From Bradyrhizobium cosmicum (lineage in GTDB: Bacteria > Pseudomonadota > Alphaproteobacteria > Rhizobiales > Xanthobacteraceae), in NCBI RefSeq assembly GCF_007290395.2, contig NZ_CP041656.2, positions 2,170,001-2,234,000 of the forward strand: 64,000 nt of DNA. Direction: 5' to 3'. Each line of letters starts with the position of its first letter. Position 1 is the stretch's first letter. Position numbers and translations under genes: made by a program. Shown in pieces: positions 57,384 through 64,000 of the stretch. The notes under the pieces are model-generated. The model was given only the letters and a program-made list of their open reading frames with translations. It did not search any database and had not been told where the DNA came from.

Positions 57384-58352
57384 ATGTCCGACACAATTCA
57401 CACGCTCTCGACGACAGGACTGACGCCGAAGCGGCAGATCCAGAGCTGGATCGACGGGCTGACCAGTCTGTGCGGGCATTTCGACGTCGATCCGCTGGAG
57501 GCGTCCTCGCTCGAAGGCCGCATCGACTACACTTCAGTCTCGCGTCTCAAGCTCTGCCAGATCGAGGTCAGCCAGCACCGCATCGCCCACACACTTGCGC
57601 GCGCCAAGGCCAATGAACACCCGTACATCAAGATCCACTTCCAGACCTACGGCGTGTCCTATTTCGAGCAGGAAGGGCGCCACATCGAAATCAACCCGGG
57701 CGACATCATCGCTTACGATGTCTCCTGCCCGCATTCGATCATCAGCCCCGCCTTCACCCGCCACGACGTCGTGATCGTTCCGAAGTCGCTGCTGCGCGAC
57801 CGCGGGTTCCCGTCGCAGCGAATGCCGGCCTGCAAGCTGTCGGCGAAGACGGGTACGGGGCGGATCGCCCATGATTTCGTCCACGCCACCTTCGACGAGG
57901 CGGCCAAGCTCTCGGCGAACAGCGCGGTCGGCGTTGCCGATTCGCTGATCGACCTGCTGCTGCTGCCGCTGCGCGAAGCGGACACGGGGTTCGATCGTGT
58001 CGGGCCCGAGGCGATGTATGTGCGCGCGCAGTTCTTCATCCGCGAGCATCTGCGCGATCCGGATCTGTGCATCGACCAGATCTCCGCCGAGCTCGGCTGC
58101 TCCAAGCGCTATCTGCACATGCTGTTTTCCGAGCGCGGCACCACGGTGAGCGATTACATCTGGCAGGCGCGCCTGCAGAACTGCCGCCAGGAGCTCGAAG
58201 CTCACGGCGGCAAGACCATCACCGACGTCGCGTTCTCCTGGGGTTTCTCCAGCTCATCGCATTTCAGCCGCGTGTTCCGGAAATATTTCGGCGTGGTGCC
58301 ATCCTCGATCCACAAGGCACAGCAGGGCGCGGCCGTCGCGAACGAGCATTAG
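57384..58352 (+). CDS. AraC-family transcriptional regulator, divergent from xoxF
   Basis: 322 residues from the ATG at 57384. The N-terminal AraC-binding-like cupin domain (about 25-190; HPYIKIHFQTYGVSYFEQEG, INPGDIIAYDVSCPHSI) is followed by a C-terminal double helix-turn-helix (LCIDQISAELGCSKRYLHML and ITDVAFSWGFSSSSHFSRVF, ending in the FRKYFGVVPS signature). Position suggests it activates xoxF or the wider alcohol-oxidation genes. The known XoxF regulators MxbDM and MxcQE are two-component systems, so this would be a different control scheme. Confidence 0.88.
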   Translation: MSDTIHTLSTTGLTPKRQIQSWIDGLTSLCGHFDVDPLEASSLEGRIDYTSVSRLKLCQIEVSQHRIAHTLARAKANEHPYIKIHFQTYGVSYFEQEGRHIEINPGDIIAYDVSCPHSIISPAFTRHDVVIVPKSLLRDRGFPSQRMPACKLSAKTGTGRIAHDFVHATFDEAAKLSANSAVGVADSLIDLLLLPLREADTGFDRVGPEAMYVRAQFFIREHLRDPDLCIDQISAELGCSKRYLHMLFSERGTTVSDYIWQARLQNCRQELEAHGGKTITDVAFSWGFSSSSHFSRVFRKYFGVVPSSIHKAQQGAAVANEH

Positions 58353-58391
58353 GCGGGCAGGGCTTTCGGTCCACCCGCGCGAGAATGCCGC

Positions 58392-58817
58392 TCACGCGGT
58401 CGTGGAAATATAGGGAATGCTGGCCAGCAGACCGGCAAGCAGGAACGCATTTCCAAGCATGCCGGTCCAATGCAGTCGGCGTAGCCGACGCGCGGCATCG
58501 GCGTCGCCGGCATCCCCGGCGCTGAGCTGATCGTCCATCCGCTGCATGAATCGGGGGCGTCCGACGATGGTCAGAGCCGCCAGAAGGCCGACGATTGCAG
58601 CGAAGAGCAGCCGGCCGGCGAGGAGGAAAGCCGCCGTCCCGATGATCCCGGCTACGCCCATCACCAGGAAATGGGCGTTGAACATTCCGCGCAGCAGCTG
58701 GGCGACCGGCTTGATGTCGAGCTTCACCAGCAGGAAGGCTGGCGAGGCCAGCGTGAAATAGCCCATCGGAAAGAGCAGGATGATCATGGCGGCAACGGCC
58801 AGCGGATCCGGCGTCAT
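58392..58817 (-). CDS. Small four-helix membrane protein, unknown function
   Basis: 141 residues from the ATG at 58817. Four hydrophobic segments are visible (for example PLAVAAMIILLFPMGYFTLA and GMLGNAFLLAGLLASIPYI), with a basic, acidic hinge in the middle (QRMDDQLSAGDAGDADAARR). No family is recognised. It is convergent with the AraC-type gene. Confidence 0.65.
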   Translation of the reverse strand: MTPDPLAVAAMIILLFPMGYFTLASPAFLLVKLDIKPVAQLLRGMFNAHFLVMGVAGIIGTAAFLLAGRLLFAAIVGLLAALTIVGRPRFMQRMDDQLSAGDAGDADAARRLRRLHWTGMLGNAFLLAGLLASIPYISTTA

Positions 58818-58961
58818 GCGAGCTGCCTCTTTTCTCCGCGCCGGTGAAGTGTTCCGGCGGCATCGCGCAATCATAGCCTGCAATTGCGCTTCCGACACTA
58901 GGCTTTGGTCGGATGCCGTGCGGCGCAGCGGAAGATGACCCGCCGCGCCGTGCGCGAAAGT

Positions 58962-59963
58962 TCAGGCCGGCTCGAGGCCGAGCGACTTCGCGCTCTCGAT
59001 CCAGATCGGCAGCTCGCGCTGATACAGGGCGTTGGTCTCCTTGAAGCCGACCGCCGGCTCGAGCACGAAGGTTGCCAGAACCTCCTTCACCTTCGGATCG
59101 CTGTTGGCGGCGACGCAGAGCTCGGCCAAGCGGTCGACGACCGTTTGCGGCGTCGCCTTCGGGACCGCCCAGCCGGAGAAGCCGCTCACGGTGAAGAATT
59201 TCGACGTCGCACCCTGCTCGGGGAGGGTCTTGATGGCGGGGATCGCATCGACCTTCTTCGAATGCACCGCGAACACGGTGCCGCGGTCGCTTTGCAGGAC
59301 GGATTGTGCCGCCGTGTAGCTGCCCATCGCGGCGTCGAGCGTACCTTCCAGCATGCCCGTCCACATCGGAGCTTCGCCGCGGTAGTGGACCGGCTCGATA
59401 TTGAGCCCGTATTGCTTGTTGAGCTCGTTGATCGTGATGTGCGGAGCGGAGCCCGCGCTGTAGGTGCCGAAATTCACCTTGCCGCTCTTGCGGGCGAAGG
59501 CGACGAAATCCTCCAGGGTCTTGACGCCGGTCTTGGGGTTCGCGATCAGCAGGAGGCCTGCGCCCGGAATGACGCTGACGAGCGTCAAATCCTTGTCCAT
59601 GTCGTAGCCGGGATTCTTCATGACCACGCGGTTCATGATGTAGGTGGTCGAGATCGAGCACAGCATGGTGTGGCCGTCGGGCTCGGCGCGGGCGACCTCC
59701 GCCGTGCCGATCGCACCGGAGGCCCCGGGCTTGTTCTCGACGACGACCGTCTTGCCGATCTGCTTGGAGATGAATTCACCATAGGCGCGTGCGAGCAGAT
59801 CGGTCTGTCCCCCGGCGGGATAGCTGCAAATCATGCGAATCTGCCGTGAGGGCCAAGTCCCCTGGGATGCGGCTTGCGCCGAGGCGCCGCGCGCAACGAA
59901 AGGCATCGCGAGTGCACTGGTACCGGCGGCGATGAAGTGGCGGCGATTGAAGTTTGCGGACAT
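58962..59963 (-). CDS. Tripartite-tricarboxylate-type (Bug) substrate-binding protein
   Basis: Periplasmic receptor of 333 residues with a twin-arginine-type signal (NFNRRHFIAAGTSALAMPF). Family stretches are RQIRMICSYPAGGQTDLLAR, VVVENKPGASGAIG and YRGEAPMWTGMLEG. No TctA/TctB membrane partners are nearby, so it is an orphan receptor, as is common for this family. The ligand may be a carboxylate. Confidence 0.9.
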   Translation of the reverse strand: MSANFNRRHFIAAGTSALAMPFVARGASAQAASQGTWPSRQIRMICSYPAGGQTDLLARAYGEFISKQIGKTVVVENKPGASGAIGTAEVARAEPDGHTMLCSISTTYIMNRVVMKNPGYDMDKDLTLVSVIPGAGLLLIANPKTGVKTLEDFVAFARKSGKVNFGTYSAGSAPHITINELNKQYGLNIEPVHYRGEAPMWTGMLEGTLDAAMGSYTAAQSVLQSDRGTVFAVHSKKVDAIPAIKTLPEQGATSKFFTVSGFSGWAVPKATPQTVVDRLAELCVAANSDPKVKEVLATFVLEPAVGFKETNALYQRELPIWIESAKSLGLEPA

Positions 59964-60182
59964 GATTCCCTCCTGATTTCCGCGGAAGGTACTGCATCAG
60001 GCTGGCGCTGCCATGGGCGGGAGGCGAGACACATTGGCGCATTCGAATGGCGGCGCCGTCCGCAATCGTGCGTCATCCGGACGATTGCACCTTTCGCGTC
60101 ATACGCGCAGCGCTACTTCAGCGGTGCGCTGCGGAGCCGGGGCCCACACACCAGCGAATTGCGTTGCCGGCTCTGCGGAGCA

Positions 60183-61112
60183 TCACTGCTGAATGATCTT
60201 CATCCAGACATCGCCGAGGATCACGGGCTCGCGCGGCGGCAGGTAGGTCAGGCCGGCCTGCTTGCCGAATTCGGCGATCTTGCCCTCGGCAGCGAGCGCT
60301 GTCAGCGCCTTGTTGGTGGCCTCCATCAGGGCGGTATCGCTGGCGAGCCCCACATAGCCGCGATTGGCGCCGATCGGGTAGTAGTAGCCGGAAGGTGTGA
60401 TCGCGGTGTCGGGATGCGCGGCACGATGGGCGTCGAAGCGGCCGAGATCGATCAGCGTCGCGTCATGATCACCGCGGGCCAGCGCGCCGAGCAGGTCGTC
60501 GCGGCCGGGTACGAGATGGGTGATGCTGTCGATCAGTCGTCCCTTGTCGAACGTCATCAGGATGGCGTCGCCCAGCGATCCGCTCTCGATCACGAGGCGA
60601 AGGCCGGCGAGATCGCCGATGCCGCCGATCTTGCGCCCCTGCGCCTTCGGCCCGAGCACCACCGTCATCGGCGAATAGACGTAAGGTTGGCTCGGCGCGA
60701 GCAAGCCGAGCGCGATGCGGCGCCGCCGGTCGTCGCGCGTCGCGCCGGCGAAGTCCGGCAGGCGCGCCGTCTTCATGCCGGGCTTGACCAGGGAATCCGT
60801 CGTCAACGCGTAGCCGCCGACCAGAGAACAGCGCCCGTCGGACAACAGCGCATTGGCTTCGAGCTGCGGGCTCGAATCCTCGTCCAGTCTGCTTTCGAAC
60901 CACTGGATTTTCAGCGGCCGCCCCATCCGCTCCGCGATCGCCTGCGCCAGCAAGACGTCGAAGCCGGAGTCCGGCCGGCCTTTTTGATGCACCGAGAGCG
61001 GTGGCCGATCCTCGTCGAGGCAGATCTTGAGCGGATCGTCGGCAGCACGGACGGCCGTCGCCGCCGCTGCGAGGATCGCGGCCATGCCCCATGCGGCGAG
61101 CCAGTGCTTCAT
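60183..61112 (-). CDS. XoxJ/MxaJ-like periplasmic binding protein (family 3)
   Basis: 309 residues with a signal peptide ending VRAADD. The family 3 solute-binding layout starts LKICLDEDRPPLSVHQ, as in MxaJ/XoxJ proteins, which help PQQ dehydrogenases mature or couple to cytochrome. The start overlaps the upstream cytochrome stop by 4 bp (61109-61112, ATGA). Third gene of the operon PQQ dehydrogenase-cytochrome-this protein. Its role is inferred from that context. Confidence 0.8.
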   Translation of the reverse strand: MKHWLAAWGMAAILAAAATAVRAADDPLKICLDEDRPPLSVHQKGRPDSGFDVLLAQAIAERMGRPLKIQWFESRLDEDSSPQLEANALLSDGRCSLVGGYALTTDSLVKPGMKTARLPDFAGATRDDRRRRIALGLLAPSQPYVYSPMTVVLGPKAQGRKIGGIGDLAGLRLVIESGSLGDAILMTFDKGRLIDSITHLVPGRDDLLGALARGDHDATLIDLGRFDAHRAAHPDTAITPSGYYYPIGANRGYVGLASDTALMEATNKALTALAAEGKIAEFGKQAGLTYLPPREPVILGDVWMKIIQQ

Positions 61113-61465
61113 GGCTTCCTCCGGCTCGAGATGAACGCCCAGAGATTCCCGATCTCGTCATCGCTGAGAATGTCGCCCCAGGGCGGCATCTTGTTGTTCT
61201 TGCCGTTCTTCACCGTGGTGACGAAGCGGGTCTTGTCGTCGGGGAAGGCGCGCAGGTCCGGCGTGATGGTGCCGGGGTTCATCATGTTGGGGCCGTGGCA
61301 GTGCGAGCATTTCTCGGCATAGGTCGACTTGCCGTGGTCGATCTGCGCCTGCACGGGATTGCCGGTTGAATCGTCCGCGGCACTAACGGTCGCCGCAAGC
61401 GCGACCGTCAGCACCGCGACGGTGGCGATGATCGTCACCGTCTTGAGAGAGGCCTCTTTCTGCAT
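61109..61465 (-). CDS. Small c-type cytochrome in the PQQ dehydrogenase operon
   Basis: 118 residues with an N-terminal signal peptide (VTIIATVAVLTVALAATVSA). The haem motif is CSHCH at about 53-57 and the axial Met lies in NNKMPPWGD, typical of class I cytochromes that take electrons from PQQ alcohol dehydrogenases. It lies 10 bp after the dehydrogenase gene, and its stop overlaps the next start. Confidence 0.88.
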   Translation of the reverse strand: MQKEASLKTVTIIATVAVLTVALAATVSAADDSTGNPVQAQIDHGKSTYAEKCSHCHGPNMMNPGTITPDLRAFPDDKTRFVTTVKNGKNNKMPPWGDILSDDEIGNLWAFISSRRKP

Positions 61466-61475
61466 CGTGCCGTGG

Positions 61476-63140
61476 CTATTGCTTCACCGCGAAGACCCAC
61501 AGCGAGCCGCCGGGCGGCACGTTGGCAAGCCGCTCGTCGCCGGAGAACAGCGAGTAGACGCCGCCATAGCCAGAGGTGACCGCGACATACTGCACGCCGT
61601 CCTGCTGCCACGTCACCGGCTGTCCCTCGATGCCGGAGCCGGTCTGGAACTGCCAGAGCTTCTTGCCGGTGTCGGCGTCGAAGGCCTCGAACTCGCCGGT
61701 CAGAGCGCCCGAGAACACGACGCCGCCCGCGGTCGACAGCACGCCCGAGAAGCGCGGGATGTCGCTCGGCGCTTCCCACTTCGACTTGCCCGTCATGGGA
61801 TCAATCGCCTTGAGATGACCGCGCGGGCCGTCACCCCACTCCCAGAGATCGGTGAGGTCCATGCCGAGATACCATTCGCCCTGCTTGAAGGTGACAGGCT
61901 CGGTCTTGTACCGGCCGCCGAAGGCGAGCGTGTTGGCGTAGGCGAGACCCGTCTGCGGATTGAACGACATCGGCTCCCAGTTCTTGCCGCCGAGGATCGA
62001 CGGATAGACCGTGACCTTCTTGCCCTCGCGCGCGTCCTTGCTCACGTCGGTCTCGATCGGGCGGCCCGTCTTCATGTCGATGCCGGTCGCCCAGTTCACC
62101 TTCACGTAGGGATTGGCTGCGAGCAGCTTTCCGTTGGTGCGGTCGAGCACGTAGAAGAAGCCGTTGCGGTTGGCGTCCATCAGCACCTTGGTCGGCTTGC
62201 CCTCGACATTCATGTCGGCGAGAACCATCTCGGCCACGCTGTCATAGTCGAACGGATTGTTCGGCGAGAACTGGTAGTGCCACTTGATCTTGCCGGTCTT
62301 GGGATCCATCGCCAGCACGGAGCAGGTGTAGAGGTTGTCGCCGGGACGCACCGCCGAGTTGAACGGGCCGGGATTGCCGATGCCCCAATAGACCGTGTTG
62401 AGCTCGGGGTCATAGGAACCCGTGATCCAGGTCGAGCCGCCGCCGAGCTTCCAGGTGTCGCCTTTCCAGGTGTCGCCGCCGGGCTCGTCGGGGGAGGGGA
62501 TCGAATGGGTACGCCACAGATGCTTGCCCGTTGCCGGATCCCAGCCGTCGATGAAGCCGCGGGTGCCGAACTCGGCGCCGGAGATGCCGGTGATGACGAC
62601 ACCGTCGGCGACCAGCGGGGCCACCGTCATCGAATAACCTTCCTTGATGTCGGCGGCCTTCTGCCGCCACAGCTCCTTGCCGTTCTTGGCATCGAGCGCG
62701 ATCACGTTGGCATCCAGCGTCGTGCGGAACACCTTGCCGTCGTAGAGGGCGGCGCCGCGATTGATGATGCCGCAGCAGACGATGCGCGGCGTCTCGGCGG
62801 GATACTCGACCTTGGATTTCCAGATCTGCTTGCCGGTCTTGGCGTCCACCGCCATCGTGGCGTTGTGCGACGTCACATAGATCACGCCCTGGTACACCAG
62901 CGGTTGTGATTCCTCGCTGCGATCGTCATTGAAGCTGTAGTTCCAGACCGGGACGAGGTTCTTGACGGTGTCCTTGTTGATCTGGTTCAGGGTCGAGAAG
63001 CGCTGGAGATTGTAGCCCATCCCGTAGTTGAGAACATTCGATGTATCGGTCGCACCCTTGACCAACTGCTCGGTGGTCTGGGCGTTGGCACACGTCGATG
63101 CAAGCATGACGAGGCTCGCGGCCATCGCAAAGCGTTTCAT
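61476..63140 (-). CDS. PQQ-dependent alcohol dehydrogenase (lanthanide-type, ExaA/PedH-like)
   Basis: 554 residues from the ATG at 63140 behind a GGAGGAA site; longer upstream frames are not family-like. A signal peptide ends near CANAQT. Vicinal Cys122-Cys123 (RIVCCGIINRG), Glu190 (SGAEFGTRG), Asn256 (GIGNPGPF), catalytic Asp298 and the lanthanide-type Asp300 in NPFDYDSVAE are present. It resembles the PedH type of broad-range alcohol dehydrogenase more than methanol dehydrogenase. It heads an operon with a cytochrome and a XoxJ-like protein, divergent from the lanmodulin gene. Confidence 0.9.
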   Translation of the reverse strand: MKRFAMAASLVMLASTCANAQTTEQLVKGATDTSNVLNYGMGYNLQRFSTLNQINKDTVKNLVPVWNYSFNDDRSEESQPLVYQGVIYVTSHNATMAVDAKTGKQIWKSKVEYPAETPRIVCCGIINRGAALYDGKVFRTTLDANVIALDAKNGKELWRQKAADIKEGYSMTVAPLVADGVVITGISGAEFGTRGFIDGWDPATGKHLWRTHSIPSPDEPGGDTWKGDTWKLGGGSTWITGSYDPELNTVYWGIGNPGPFNSAVRPGDNLYTCSVLAMDPKTGKIKWHYQFSPNNPFDYDSVAEMVLADMNVEGKPTKVLMDANRNGFFYVLDRTNGKLLAANPYVKVNWATGIDMKTGRPIETDVSKDAREGKKVTVYPSILGGKNWEPMSFNPQTGLAYANTLAFGGRYKTEPVTFKQGEWYLGMDLTDLWEWGDGPRGHLKAIDPMTGKSKWEAPSDIPRFSGVLSTAGGVVFSGALTGEFEAFDADTGKKLWQFQTGSGIEGQPVTWQQDGVQYVAVTSGYGGVYSLFSGDERLANVPPGGSLWVFAVKQ

Positions 63141-63270
63141 CCGTTCCTCCCAATATGCGCGCCTTTTGACGCTGCGGGTGCAACACTCCGCCCGAATGCA
63201 AAACCCGTCAATACGAAAGTCGAACGCGCGCTGCCGATTTGTTGGACGCCAGATGCCAGGGCGCACGCGG

Positions 63271-63341
63271 CAATCTTCGCGTGAATTTGCTCGTCTTGCG
63301 CGAATGCGCTGCATCAATTTCCATCGTGCGAAGATTGATGC
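63271..63341. promoter_or_regulatory. Nested inverted repeats in the lanM / PQQ dehydrogenase promoter region
   Basis: Two overlapping perfect inverted repeats. CAATCTTCGC (63271) pairs with GCGAAGATTG (63328-63337) across 47 bp. GCATCAAT (63311) pairs with ATTGATGC (63334-63341) across 15 bp. They lie between the divergent lanmodulin and dehydrogenase genes, 67-137 bp upstream of lanM, where a lanthanide- or alcohol-responsive regulator might bind. Confidence 0.55.
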
Positions 63342-63407
63342 GATGCACCTGCTTGCGGACTTATGTTGAGCGGGTCATGTTCGGGGCTCATGGTCAGGGA
63401 GATCAAA

Positions 63408-63800
63408 ATGATATCGCGTCGCTCAATTGCGCTTGCGCTCACGATCGCGGTGCTGTCCGGTCCGGCCTGGTCGGCCTCCGGCGGTGCGGTGAAGATGTTC
63501 GATACCGACAATGACGGCACGCTCGATCTTGCCGAGGTCAAGAAGGCAGCGGCCGCGTTGTTCGCCAGGCTCGATCCCGATCACGACGGAACGCTGGACG
63601 CACGCGAGTTGCGCGGACGGTTAACGGCGAAAGAACTCGCCGCCGCGGATCCCGATCGCGACGGCACACTCACGCTCGACGAATACCTGTCCGTTGTGGA
63701 GCAGCGCTTCAACGCGGCGAATCCCGACAAGGACGGAACGCTGGATGCGAAGGAGCTGAACTCGCGCGCCGGCCGCGCGCTTCTGCGATTGTTGCGCTGA
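63408..63800 (+). CDS. lanM: Lanmodulin-like lanthanide-binding protein
   Basis: 130 residues from the ATG at 63408 with a signal peptide ending in GPAWSASG. Four EF-hand loops: DTDNDGTLDLAE (32-43), DPDHDGTLDARE (56-67), DPDRDGTLTLDE (81-92) and NPDKDGTLDAKE (105-116). Three have Pro at position 2, the hallmark of lanmodulin, and the fourth begins with Asn as in the Methylorubrum protein. Loops are 12-13 residues apart, not the roughly 24 of calmodulin. The product would bind lanthanides in the periplasm, next to lanthanide-type PQQ enzymes. An AGGGAG site precedes the ATG. Confidence 0.92.
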   Translation: MISRRSIALALTIAVLSGPAWSASGGAVKMFDTDNDGTLDLAEVKKAAAALFARLDPDHDGTLDARELRGRLTAKELAAADPDRDGTLTLDEYLSVVEQRFNAANPDKDGTLDAKELNSRAGRALLRLLR

Positions 63801-63971
63801 GAGCAACCGCGCTTGACTGGGAGCGAAGGCGGTTTGCCCGAGAGGGAAATTCGCAAGCGCATTGCGACAGTTCGCTGTATCAGCGGTTCGATTCCAACTT
63901 GCGCTGCACGTGAGGCAGCCCTAGGTTTCGCCCGGCGCGATTGTCGCGCCCAATATCCTTGGGAGACCCGA

Positions 63972-64000
63972 ATGGCCTGGAAAGCTCCGAAGATCGTGGA
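63972..64000 (+). CDS. pqqA: PQQ precursor peptide PqqA, first codons only
   Basis: The last 29 bases read ATG and then codons for MAWKAPKIV, the conserved start of PqqA, whose Glu and Tyr (beyond the edge) are crosslinked to make PQQ. A GGGAG site sits before the ATG. It should head a pqqABCDE cluster to the right, supplying the cofactor for the three PQQ enzymes here. It lies 171 bp downstream of lanM on the same strand. Confidence 0.85.

Noticed and set aside
63880..63905. tRNA T-loop-like ggttcgattcc
   Set aside because: The flanking bases do not form a T stem and no acceptor or anticodon arm can be built around it.

Overview
The window is high-GC alphaproteobacterial DNA and almost certainly comes from Bradyrhizobium. 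The main pointers are a subclass B3 beta-lactamase that I recognise as very close to BJP-1 of Bradyrhizobium japonicum, the palindromic intergenic repeats typical of that genus, a XoxF/glutathione formaldehyde pathway, and a dense set of ABC transport operons. I see no rRNA, tRNA, insertion sequence, phage or CRISPR array.

Layout. 1-6472 (minus strand): tripartite MacAB/TolC-type efflux system followed by an OmpR-type two-component system whose kinase runs off the left edge. 6473-8239: a gene-poor stretch with palindromic repeats and one small exported protein. 8240-10753: a stand-alone BamA-like outer-membrane assembly factor. 10750-21292: a histidine-utilisation region. One arm is hutI-hutH-hutU (plus). 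The other is hutF-hutC-ABC transporter-M20 hydrolase (minus). A perfect 20-bp palindrome, the likely HutC operator, lies between them. 21293-30530: a TetR regulator with two similar operator-like sites, a three-subunit molybdenum hydroxylase, and a complete branched-chain-type ABC importer. 30537-45921: mixed housekeeping and accessory genes (GGDEF/EAL protein, B3 metallo-beta-lactamase, esterase, a TonB-plug fragment, a disordered acidic protein, tungstate-type SBP and permease, Nramp-like transporter, flavoenzymes, an orphan hisC, 3-hydroxyacyl-CoA dehydrogenase, truncated haemoglobin).

46182-64000 is the most interesting part: a lanthanide/PQQ alcohol-oxidation island. It holds three different PQQ-dependent alcohol dehydrogenases, and all three carry the Asp-X-Asp pair that marks lanthanide-dependent enzymes. 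(i) A Rieske protein plus a PQQ dehydrogenase that lacks the usual vicinal disulfide. (ii) xoxF-cytochrome c-glutathione-dependent formaldehyde dehydrogenase-gfa, divergent from an AraC-type regulator. (iii) A PQQ dehydrogenase-cytochrome c-XoxJ/MxaJ-like binding protein operon. Divergent from (iii) is a small exported protein with four EF-hands of the D-P-D-x-D-G-T-L type and 12-13-residue spacing, which is a lanmodulin. The first codons of pqqA (PQQ precursor peptide) lie at the right edge. An isoquinoline-oxidoreductase-like (IorAB) molybdenum hydroxylase pair sits inside the island.

How it works together (partly inference): alcohols such as methanol are oxidised in the periplasm by Ln-PQQ enzymes. 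Electrons leave through c-type cytochromes, or possibly through the Rieske protein. Formaldehyde is captured by glutathione (Gfa) and oxidised by the class III dehydrogenase. Lanmodulin handles the metal, and pqqA and the genes beyond the edge supply the cofactor.
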